Part shown: piece by piece, positions 37,208 through 46,600 of the stretch
Numbering within the stretch: the first letter of the stretch is position 1
Layout: every line of letters starts with the position of its first letter
NCBI GenBank assembly: GCA_032622095.1
Contig: CP136063.1
Location: 84,483,980-84,547,979 of the forward strand
DNA from: Siphonodentalium dalli
Taxonomy: Eukaryota; Mollusca; Scaphopoda; Gadilida; Siphonodentaliidae
DNA length: 64,000 bases
Reading direction: 5' to 3'
Made by a program: the position numbers and the translations under genes
The notes under the pieces: generated by a model
Databases searched by the model: none
The model's input: only the letters and a program-made list of their open reading frames with translations
What the model was told of the DNA's origin: nothing

Positions 37208-38470
37208 AAACTAAAATCTAATCTAACACCTGTAGCGATCAGCTTGTTTGACCAGGTACTCAGGTATAAACCAGTTAAACTGAAAACGGCAATCAGCAAT
37301 GACAACAATTGATAAGTTGTGTCGGAGACAATGGGAACAAGGTCATGGCAGTCCGAATATACGTAATCAATGTTTAGCTTTACCTACCACAAATTAAACA
37401 AGTGAAATAAATTATTATTATAGCTTTTGCTTCGTAAAAAGCGTCCCGTTTGCGAAACGCGGTTGGCTTCAGGTTTCTAAAGCGGAAGTGACAACTATTC
37501 AGTGAATTATTCCCCTTGCCATATTTATTTGTCTATTTATAGCTGCTATAATATAAAATTTGTTACATCATTTACTTTAACCACGGATGATACCGCGTGG
37601 CCGGTGAGAGCGCTGCACAGGCAGTCCTTCCCACGAGGAAAACACAAAGAGAGCATTTGCTCCCGTAATTCAGAGGACGGGTGTAATATTGCACCCATAC
37701 TATAAGTGTAAGTTGGGTTTTTCTCAAACAAAAAGTCATTGTGGAATAGACCTATGTCTAGTTACGTTTTAATATGCCATAGTTGAACTGAGATGGTAAA
37801 GGATCTAAATAAACCTTCAAATAGTTCACTATTGAACCAACAATTACAGTCGCCATGAGTATTTTGAGATGAGGGACGGGTGCGAGTTTTAGCACCCGTG
37901 ATTTGAACATTACGAGTGTGTACGGGTGCGAGAGCAATCACTCCCGTCTCCTGGGAAGGACTGCACAGGTAAATAAAAAAAAATTCTGTCTCAAATATTA
38001 CTTTTTTACTTAGAAACTAAAATCTAATCTAACACCTGTAGCGATCAGCTTGTTTGACCAGGTACTCAGGTATAAACCAGTTAAACTGAAAACGGCAATC
38101 AGCAATGACAACAATTGATAAGTTGTGTCGAGACAATGGGAACAAGGTCATGGCAGTCCGAATATACGTAATCAATGTTTAGCTTTACCTACCACAAATT
38201 AAACAAGTGAAATAAATTATTATTATAGCTTTTGCTTCGTAAAAAGCGTTCCGTTTGCGAAACGCGGTTGGCTTCAGGTCTCTAAAGCGGAAGTGACAAC
38301 TATTCAGTGAATTATTCCCCTTGCCATATTTATTTGTCTATTTATAGCCGCTATAGTATAAAATTTGTTACATCATTTACTTTAACCACGGATGATACCG
38401 CGTGGCCGGTGAGAGCGCTGCACAGTGACAGGTAAATAAACAAAAATTCTGTCTCAAATATTACTTTTTA
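37208..38470 (+). repeat. Tandem duplication, copy 1 carrying a 344-bp foldback
   Basis: 37208-37620 is repeated at 38014-38425 with about 98% identity by eye. The trailing AGGTAAATAAA plus AAATTCTGTCTCAAATATTA also follows both. Copy 1 is split by 37621-37964, which begins GCAGTCCTTCCCACGAGG and ends CCTGGGAAGGACTGC: a TIR element, possibly with a short ACAG target duplication. The duplicated block is relatively CpG-rich (GCGAAACGCGGTTGGC). Confidence 0.75.
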
Positions 38471-38699
38471 TCCACGTGAAGTTCGTTTAAACCCAATTAC
38501 TGTGTCCGCCTAATTTTCGAAAGGAAAAATTATTTTATCAGGTTCTAATTGATCCCGGTTATTTATTTGAGCACTAAATGATAGCTTATTTATTCGGCTT
38601 TCGTTTTAGCGCGAAATCCAAAAAGATCTATAAAGATCGAGTGTCTGGTGATTCCATAGATTGCAATGCCCCGCTCCGGTTCCATGGTCGGGTTGCCTT

Positions 38700-39344
38700 T
38701 TTTAGAATACCGGAAGTCAGCTTACGTAAGTTACGAGCGACATCTCGGGGGAGGTAATGTCGCTACTAGTAGTAACTAGTATAGTACCTTTTAGATTTCG
38801 CACGGAGCCAACTTCCCCAGATACCCTAATGAGTAGTGTGGTGAATGTTGAGGTACACGTGGACTGTGCACATGTGTTTTGTTGACTATTGTTGTTATGA
38901 ATGATCATGTCAAAGGTCAAAGTATCAGGTGACCGAATCCAGGACGTTGAGTGGCGCACGGACTGAGCGAAGGAAGGTTTCCGTGGCGCGGAAGAATACA
39001 TCTCCCTATCGATCTCTTGTGGTTACGATTCTCGACAAGAACAGTCGCATGTTGTTCTAAGTTACATTCGGACTTCATCACAGTTTTCTAGGACGTTGGC
39101 CTACATCCAACAATCATCTATCATCACTCATACAATACGCCATCATCCAGGATAACGACACGGACTTGCCCAAAGATTCACGACAACAGACCACCGGACC
39201 AAACAGAACACAGACGAGCAGATTAGGTGAGACGTCTTTTCTTGACCCCTTCTCTGCCCCGTTTGTATTTCATGTTTGGTATAAACGCAATATTACTGTA
39301 GTTATACTTTGTCACATCGCAGCAAAATAGGCAAAGTTATAACA
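38700..39344 (+). repeat. Candidate 5' LTR of the Ty3/Gypsy element (left border not defined)
   Basis: The sequence just before the primer-binding site ends TTATAACA, compatible with an LTR 3' end (CA). A TATAAACG sits at about 39,282. Because the 3' LTR is not assembled, the left border cannot be set by comparison; the start given is only an estimate. Confidence 0.4.
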
Positions 39345-39345
39345 A

Positions 39346-39360
39346 TGGCGCTGCGAGCAG
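39346..39360 (+). promoter_or_regulatory. Primer-binding site of the retrotransposon
   Basis: TGGCGCTGCGAGCAG begins with TGG (complement of tRNA CCA), one base after the CA that would end the 5' LTR. The complement CTGCTCGCAGCG resembles the 3' acceptor stem of a serine tRNA (human tRNA-Ser-CGA ends CTGCTCACAGCG as I recall), so a tRNA-Ser primer is inferred. Confidence 0.6.
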
Positions 39361-39548
39361 TTGAAAACTTTATCTGCGTGATTTCACTCGGTTTATTGTG
39401 TTTATTTCCTTTGAGTTTGTTGGTCACGAAAATTGGTGATCTATTTTTCATAATTGCCGCCATCTTGAAGAAGTGGTGATTCGCCCGGTAAACAAAAATA
39501 ATTCCAGCTGAGACATTTTGTTTATTTTGATCAGTTTCTCATGTTTTG

Positions 39549-39971
39549 CCAATGTGTGCGGCCAGAATGCAACATTCTGGTGAAGTAAATGGCTACTGTT
39601 AGCTGATAGATATAGCCCGTTGAGATTAATACTTGTACTTCTGTGGTGTTTGTGTCAAATATTTTATAATATTAGGACAAGTATTGTTTCAGGAGTACAG
39701 TTTTGTCAATATTTACAAACACGAAGTGTTACTTGCAGTTTTCTTGTGTATGTATAGTCACTGTTAAATTGGTTATAGGGTCAGGCCAAAATATCATTAT
39801 TTTGGTGAAGTGAAGGTCTCTTGTTGATACTACTATAACCAGTTTGGGGTAATACTTGTACCACTGTGGAGTTGGTGTTAAATATCACTGGAATACTAGT
39901 TGGTGATATTAGGACAGGTATTGTTTCAGTGTACAGTTTTGTCTATATTACAAACGCGAAGTGTTACTTAG
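39549..39971 (+). repeat. Imperfect tandem repeat in the retrotransposon leader
   Basis: Two units (about 39549-39744 and 39780-39971) share ATTNTGGTGAAGT, AATACTTGTAC, ATATTAGGACA, GTATTGTTTCAG, GTACAGTTTTGTC, and ACGAAGTGTTACTT or GCGAAGTGTTACTT in order. They lie between the PBS and the gag start, where packaging or translation signals are expected. Confidence 0.7.
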
Positions 39972-40008
39972 ATCGGCTATTTGCTCAGTTAGTCAGTAGT
40001 GGCAATAT

Positions 40009-43000
40009 TTGACGGCAGACATGACGGTTCAGATAAATTTATGTTCTTATGGGGAATTATTAAATGTTCCGAGAGTTGGGGTAAAGAGGGCGGATTTAAT
40101 TCTGTTAAATAGACACATGTATGGGAATCTCGATGAGAACCACCTCATCGACTTATGCATTCAGCCTCAGATTAGGCAATGCTTCTCATACGAGCCATAT
40201 GATGCAAAGGATAAAAGGGGGCCTAGATTCGAGGACAGTGAAACTGTGCTTCGAACAGACACATTATACCTGGGGCATTGTGCAGACTCTAGAGTGGGTG
40301 TCGCCCAAGCTCGCCCGGGAGGACTATTGGGAGATAGCATCTCGGAGGGTGTTGTGGACAAGGTTGAGGGAGGGGAAATCAAATTGTTGACCCCCGTTAC
40401 GTCAGGGCAGGAAGTTTTGAACCTTTCTGGCGCATGGCATCAACCGACTGCAACCGGGGTGACCCCTGAGGCATCACTTCAGAGTAACCCAAGTGTCTCC
40501 CCAGGGTGGATATCTTGGGGTGATGGGGAGGCGACGCCGGAGTTGAGGGAGCCCCACAAGTTGTTGATGAAGAGGCCTGGTTTAGAACCTGCCCACAGTT
40601 ATCTTGTTCGAGGAGCCCCTAGATCAGAAATACCAGTGGGCTATTACACAAATGAGAGAGGGGATTCCAAACCAATTATGGCCACAAATGCCCCCATGGT
40701 GGAGCCACATGAGCCACGTCCAACCAAAGACGTTAAACTTCCCGAACCCCAATCTAAATACATGGACCTGTCTGGAGTACAGCCAATGGCCCAATCCACC
40801 CCTCGGAAGTTAAGTGAAGTTTCCAAATCCAAGAAATTTGTGGTGGAGGGGAATAGGGGTAGGACCGAGGATGGATTGGATGACTCGAGAATTTCCAGCA
40901 GGTCAAGGGTATCATGTTCATCGGGGGTATCAAGGTCATCGGGGCGGTCGAGTTCATCGGCCATGCCGAGGTCATCAGATGCATCACATTCATCAGTTAC
41001 ATCAAGGTCGTCTGGGTCATCAAGGTCGACAGGGAAACATAAGTCTCTTAAAACACGAGCTGCCCGAAATTCATTGGTTATCACCAAGGTTGACAATAAT
41101 TCACCAAAACGTCACAGGGTTAATTCTTCAAGGGATTCTAATTCGTCAAGGGTATCATCGGAACTGGACTCGTCAGGGACTCTGACTTGCTCCACGTTTC
41201 GTTCAAGAAATGACTCCACAGTCTCGGAGAGCGAGGGGCTGGGTGACATTATGGTGAAGGAATTTTCGGGGGTAGTTGATAATCCGGCACATCAGCAAGG
41301 GGCTTGGGCTGGTTCATCCGGGCTGAGCCTTGAGCAGAGGCCGGCAACTATGTTCGACCAAAAGATGCATCAGCAAGGGGCTTGGGCTGGTTCATCCGGG
41401 CTGAGTCTTGAGCAGATGCAGGCAACTAGGTTTGACCCCAACACACATCGGCAAGGAGCTTGGCCTGGCCAGTCCGGGCTGAGCCCCGAGCAGATGCGTG
41501 CAAAGTATGACCCCATCGTCATTCAGCAAAAACCGGAAATCTTACATAACAGTAAAACTCGACAACCACATTCCATACATACCTCATTGCCAGATACCAT
41601 AAATCGGCATAACTCCACAAATCTGCACAGACAGGAATGTTTGCGAGGGGCTGGGCCTGGTTCACCCGGGCTAGGCCTTGAGCGAACACCTGCCAACATA
41701 TATGAAAATACTACAGTTCCACTAAACTCCACAAATCTGCACAGACAGGAATGTTTGCGAGGGGCTGGGCCTGGTTCACCCGGGCTAGGCCTTGAGCGAA
41801 CACCTGCCAACATATATGAAAATACTACAGTTCCACTAAACTCCACAAATCTGCACAGACAGGAATGTTTGCGAGGGGCTGGGCCTGGTTCACCCGGGCT
41901 AGGCCTTGAGCGAACACCTGCCAACATATATGAAAATACTACAGTTCCACTAAACTTCACAAATCTGCACAGACAGGAATGTTTGCGAGGGGCTGGGCCT
42001 GGTTCACCCGGGCTAGGCCTTGAGCGAACACCTGCCAACATATATGAAAATACTACAGTTCCACTAAACTTCACAAATCTGCACAGACAGGAATGTTTGC
42101 GAGGGGCTGGGCCTGGTTCACCCGGGCTAGGCTTTGAGCGAACACCTGCCACAGGTCAATTCGACTCCACGAATCTGTACAGGCAGCAATGTTTGCGAGG
42201 GACTTGGCCTGGCCAGCCCGGGCTGAATCTTGAGCAAACAACTGCCAACATGTATTCACCGATTCCATATACATGTAAAGACATTGTTCCGTACAGGGTT
42301 CAGCACATAACTTCCGACCATATGGGAGAGTTCGATGAAATCAGCCACCGCATAAGGCGATTGACAGAACGGGATAGTAGGGAGCACGACTGTAGACGTA
42401 AATCAAGTTATAAGGGGACCAAGTCCCATAAGGAGCGCGAATCCCGTAGAGAAGCATCACCTGTGGTGCGAAGTAAAAAACATGCAAAGAGTAGTCATCG
42501 GAAAAGGAGCACTATTAGCTCTAGTAGCAGTAGTAGCTCATCGCCATCACCAGTTCGCAACCAGGGGGGTGGTCGCGATGTTTCCCAGGGTGGTACCTAC
42601 ATGTATGGGGGAAATAAAGGCAGAAGGCCGCATTGTGTACTTAAGTACGATGGAAAGGGGAAATTTGCAGCTTTCCGTGATAAGATTATGGCGTTTGTTA
42701 GTACGGGACATATGGAAGATTCCGAAAAACGTAATACTCTTTGTTGGGCTTTGGATGGGAAGGCCTCAGAGTATTTCACGATGATAAAAAAACAAAAACC
42801 AGAGGGGAGATTCAAATGGATGATGGGAAAATTGGCCACTAGATTTGGGGAAACATTGCCACCAGATACTTTGGCTAATGTCTTTTATAACGCCTGTCAG
42901 GAACCTCATGAGTCCCTGGAGGATTGGGCCGATAGATTGCAAGATCTAGGGTGCAGAGTCTTTGAGGGGTCATCAACCAAAGTGTTGGAGGGACATTTGG

Positions 43001-43581
43001 CATCGAGGTTTTGCCGTGGGTTGAGGGACAAAGAGGTAGCCAGTTTTCACCAGGGCATTAGGCATGAGTCAATGGAAGAGGCCAAAACTAGTGTTCAATA
43101 TATGTTGTCAAGTCGGGGTGAGGGAAATGGGAAAAAGAGAGAGGCCCGGCAAGTCTCATTCGGAATGCCGGCCGTGTCTCTTACCCGGGAGGAGGAGGAT
43201 AGAATTGCAAACCTCCAGGGGGATATGGACAAATTTAAGTCGAGTATGTCCCAGAGTATGTCCAATTTGACAACAGAAATTGGTAAACTAGCATCATTCG
43301 TAAGGAAGTCCTCTGATGACAGGGCACAGGGTCAGGTTGCCATGGGAAATCATAATCAAAAGGGGCAATACAATTACCAGAAGAAAACCAATTACGAGGC
43401 CAATCAAAATAAGAACCCGAATAACCCAAATACAGCCCAGTACACAAAGAATTTGACGAATATTCGCTGTTTTGGATGTCAGGGTTTTGGCCACATAAGG
43501 GCACACTGTCCAGCCAAGAACCAACAAAATAGATATGCACAGGGAAACTACAGCGCGACTCCTCGAGAGGTCAGAGAGTAA
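40009..43581 (+). CDS. gag: Retrotransposon Gag, 1,190 aa with long N-terminal extension
   Basis: ATG at 40009 is in a good frame, though a second ATG follows 12 nt later. Residues about 8-46 resemble a helix-hairpin-helix (ELLNVPRVGVKRADLILLNR). A Ser-rich region covers about 290-400. Residues about 425-750 hold GAWAGSSGLSLEQ-type units and five near-identical 38-aa repeats plus a degenerate sixth (41611-42250). A basic RS-like stretch follows, then a Ty3-type Gag domain (about 870-1045, FKWMMGKLATRFGE) and one CCHC zinc knuckle (CFGCQGFGHIRAHC, about 1153-1166). Typical Ty3/Gypsy Gag is a few hundred residues, so the first ~850 are an unusual addition. It ends at TAA 43579-43581, inside a frameshift pseudoknot. 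Confidence 0.9.
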   Translation: MTADMTVQINLCSYGELLNVPRVGVKRADLILLNRHMYGNLDENHLIDLCIQPQIRQCFSYEPYDAKDKRGPRFEDSETVLRTDTLYLGHCADSRVGVAQARPGGLLGDSISEGVVDKVEGGEIKLLTPVTSGQEVLNLSGAWHQPTATGVTPEASLQSNPSVSPGWISWGDGEATPELREPHKLLMKRPGLEPAHSYLVRGAPRSEIPVGYYTNERGDSKPIMATNAPMVEPHEPRPTKDVKLPEPQSKYMDLSGVQPMAQSTPRKLSEVSKSKKFVVEGNRGRTEDGLDDSRISSRSRVSCSSGVSRSSGRSSSSAMPRSSDASHSSVTSRSSGSSRSTGKHKSLKTRAARNSLVITKVDNNSPKRHRVNSSRDSNSSRVSSELDSSGTLTCSTFRSRNDSTVSESEGLGDIMVKEFSGVVDNPAHQQGAWAGSSGLSLEQRPATMFDQKMHQQGAWAGSSGLSLEQMQATRFDPNTHRQGAWPGQSGLSPEQMRAKYDPIVIQQKPEILHNSKTRQPHSIHTSLPDTINRHNSTNLHRQECLRGAGPGSPGLGLERTPANIYENTTVPLNSTNLHRQECLRGAGPGSPGLGLERTPANIYENTTVPLNSTNLHRQECLRGAGPGSPGLGLERTPANIYENTTVPLNFTNLHRQECLRGAGPGSPGLGLERTPANIYENTTVPLNFTNLHRQECLRGAGPGSPGLGFERTPATGQFDSTNLYRQQCLRGTWPGQPGLNLEQTTANMYSPIPYTCKDIVPYRVQHITSDHMGEFDEISHRIRRLTERDSREHDCRRKSSYKGTKSHKERESRREASPVVRSKKHAKSSHRKRSTISSSSSSSSSPSPVRNQGGGRDVSQGGTYMYGGNKGRRPHCVLKYDGKGKFAAFRDKIMAFVSTGHMEDSEKRNTLCWALDGKASEYFTMIKKQKPEGRFKWMMGKLATRFGETLPPDTLANVFYNACQEPHESLEDWADRLQDLGCRVFEGSSTKVLEGHLASRFCRGLRDKEVASFHQGIRHESMEEAKTSVQYMLSSRGEGNGKKREARQVSFGMPAVSLTREEEDRIANLQGDMDKFKSSMSQSMSNLTTEIGKLASFVRKSSDDRAQGQVAMGNHNQKGQYNYQKKTNYEANQNKNPNNPNTAQYTKNLTNIRCFGCQGFGHIRAHCPAKNQQNRYAQGNYSATPREVRE
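41611..42250 (+). repeat. 114-bp coding tandem repeat in gag (5 copies plus one degenerate)
   Basis: Units start at 41611, 41725, 41839, 41953 and 42067, with a degenerate one at about 42163. Each is exactly 114 bp (38 codons), so the frame is kept. The first four are almost identical in DNA, including silent positions, implying recent expansion. Each contains CTGGTTCACCCGGGCTAGGC. Confidence 0.95.
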
Positions 43582-43604
43582 GTCGCGGTTGTTCAAATGA
43601 CCTC
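43542..43604 (+). promoter_or_regulatory. Gag-Pol -1 ribosomal frameshift signal with H-type pseudoknot
   Basis: The heptamer GGGAAAC (43542-43548) is read G GGA AAC in the Gag frame, the X XXY YYZ form. It lies in the only overlap of the two frames (Pol frame open from 43533, Gag stop at 43581). After a 5-nt spacer, stem 1 is CGCGACT (43554-43560) with AGTCGCG (43581-43587). Loop bases GAGGTCA (43567-43573) pair with TGACCTC (43598-43604) as stem 2. Loops are 6, 7 and 10 nt. This matches the architecture of known retroviral -1 signals; function is inferred. Confidence 0.85.
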
Positions 43605-46600
43605 CCGGACCCCACGCAGAGTGATGAAGACAGGTGGCTGTGCGAGCATGGGCAAAGTCGGTCAATGACTTGCCAACCCCGCGTACCACAGCCACAGGTA
43701 GATCACCATTCTGGGTGGGATCGGAATTTGTTAGACATAAGTTCTTCAAGTCTCAATGTTTGTGGGGAGGGACCCGACCATAAATCAACACATGATCCAG
43801 TGGATTTTTGTATGGAGGTAACTGAGAACTCCAGTAAATTCTTCCAAGATGAACAGGTATTTGACCCAGGTGCATCCGATTTGAAGGAAATTTTCATTCG
43901 CCGAATTCAGAGGTCAATGATAAATCTACCCTTATTAGTAAATGGGCTAGAACTACATGCAATTGTTGACACGGCAGCTGATGTCACCATTATATCTGAC
44001 ACAATTTTTAACAAATTGAATTGTAAACCTAGTGTCATTAAACAAGTACCTATGAGGATGGCTGCTAGAAATTCAAAATTCACTGGTTCATACGTAGGGC
44101 CCATCCAAATAAATATTGGATGTCAAACATTTGAGGAATATATATATGTCGCTCCTATTGAAGATGATATGTTGTTGGGGTTGGACTTTATGAAAAAACA
44201 TGGCATTTCTCTCGATTTGCTAGCCAAAGAGTTGTCTGTTGGGGGTGAAAGCATTCCCACTGAGGGTGGCGAAATGATCAGGTTTGAGGAATATGTTCCA
44301 TCAGAACCTGATGAGATAGGAAGGGGGAATTGTAGTGTTGGGCCCCCGGGTTGTAGTAAGTCTTTGGCCCAGATCGATGAGAATTTAGCCCATAAGCAAA
44401 TGGGGACAGAACAACCATGTGAAATGGAATATGTGAGGCGTTCGGAGCATGTGGGGGAGGCTGGGCCTGGTTCACCCGGGCTAGGCCTTGACTCACTGCA
44501 ACGGACGTGTCACATATCATGTGAAAAAGCGACACAAACAAAATGCTCAGGGTTTGTGGGAGAGGCTTGGCCTGGTTCATCCGGGCTGAACTTCGACTCA
44601 CAGCACTGCCCATTTCCAATTGCAATTTCAACTGAGGAACCAAGGGGAACAGAGCTATCGCATGATAAAGAGCGTTCGGAGCATGGGGAAGAGGCTTGGC
44701 CTGGCCAGTCCGGGCTGAATCTTGACTCACTGCAACGGATGCGTCCCATGTCGTGTGAAAAAGTGACAGGGGAAGCAAAATGCTCAGGGTTTGGGGGAGA
44801 GGCTTGGCCTGGTTCATCCGGGCTGAACTTCGACTCACAGCACTGCCCATTTCCAATTTCAAATGATAAGAAGGTACGTAGGCAAGAATGTTCGGAGTTT
44901 GGGGGAGAGGTCTCGATTTCTAAGTCATGTTCAACAAACCCGGAAAACTATTGTGATAATATTGATTCGCCACCGGGCGATATTCAACCTGTGGGTTCAC
45001 AGGGACCTGATATTTTGTCGGCACCCAATGAGTTACTGAGGCAAGTTGATAACATTTGTTCGGACGTATATATGAAATCGACTAGAACCATCCCACCTCA
45101 TATGATAGCCTTGGTTAAGTGTAAAACATCAAAATTGAATGGTGATTTCGTTTTGGAGCGTTCTTTTCATGAGCCCTCACTTTTGGTGGCCAGTAGTTTT
45201 CACTCTAACACGGAATCTCCAGTTGCATGTGTGGTTAATCTGACTGACAGGGCGATACGATTACGAAGGGGTCAGTTGGTCACTCAGGCTATTGCCACAC
45301 CAGGTGCGGCTGTCATGGACTCAATCACACAAACATTACCAATGCCATGTGCCAATAAAGTATCGGTTGCACAAAACGCTGATGAGATACCTTCTTATCT
45401 AGTGGACTTGTACGAGAGGTCGCGAGGTCACTTATCAGAACTTGAACAATTGGGCTTGCGAAAATTGTTGATTGAATTCCAAGATGTATTTGCCCAACAT
45501 GATTATGACCTTGGGGATTTTGATTTAATTCAACATGAAATCCCAACTGGGGATGCGCTTCCGGTTAAACTCCGGATGCGTCGTACCCCAGCTCATTTTG
45601 TAGAGGAGGAAGAATCGCACTTAAACAAATTGCTTGAAGCCGGTATAATTCAACCAAGTTCTAGTGATTGGTGTTCCGCCCCCGTGTTAATTCGCAAATC
45701 TGATGGCTCCGTCAGGTGGTGCTTGGATTATCGGAAGCTGAATTCAGTCACTAAACGAGATTTATACCCGGTTCCGTTAGTTGACCAGTGTTTAGATGCG
45801 TTAGCCGGTAACAAATGGCTAAGCAAAGTCGATTCTAACCAGGCGTATTACCAATTACGAATCAAACCAGAAGACCAATGTAAGTCCGCTTTCATTACAA
45901 AATACGGGCTGTTTGAATTTAAACGAATGAGTTTCGGTTTGTCAGGGGCGCCAGCTAGTTATTGTAGGGCTATTAATCTAGTTCTTCAAGGACTGATGTG
46001 GAAAGTAGCTTTGGCGTTCGTGGATGATTGCGTTGTTATGGGTTTAGACTATTTGGATCATTTAAAAAACCTGAGTGTAGTCTTGACGAGGTTTCGGCAG
46101 CACAGGTTGAAACTAAAACCCCGTAAATCTGTGCTGTTCCAGAAGAAAATTCAGTTTTTGGGTCGAACAGTAAGTCAGGATGGGGTGGAAATGGGTGAGG
46201 GTGCTTCTGAGGCTATCCTGGAGTGGCCTACCCCCCGAAATGGAAAGGATGTGGAAAAGTTTTTGGGCTTGGCTAACTACCACCGAACTTTCGTAAAGGA
46301 TTATGCAAAGTTAGCCCAACCACTTTACTTAGTTACAAGTAGGAATCCTTTTGTGTGGGGGGAGGACCAAGCCAGGGCTTTTGAATCAATCCGACAGGCC
46401 CTAACCAAGCCCCCGGCTTTAACATTGCCAAACAATGTAGACCCATTCATTCTTGACACAGATAGTTCTGGTTTCTGTGTTGGTGCTGAATTAATTCAGT
46501 TCCAGGAGGGGAGGGAACGAGTTATCCATTACGGTAGTCTATCTCTAACGAAAGAACAGCGTAACTATTGCACAACCCGTAAAGAGTTGCTCGCTGTGGT

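Noticed and set aside
41523-42152. A 209-codon minus-strand frame with repeated peptides
   Set aside because: It is the antisense reading of the 114-bp gag repeats; stops are absent only because the repeated unit is a multiple of three.
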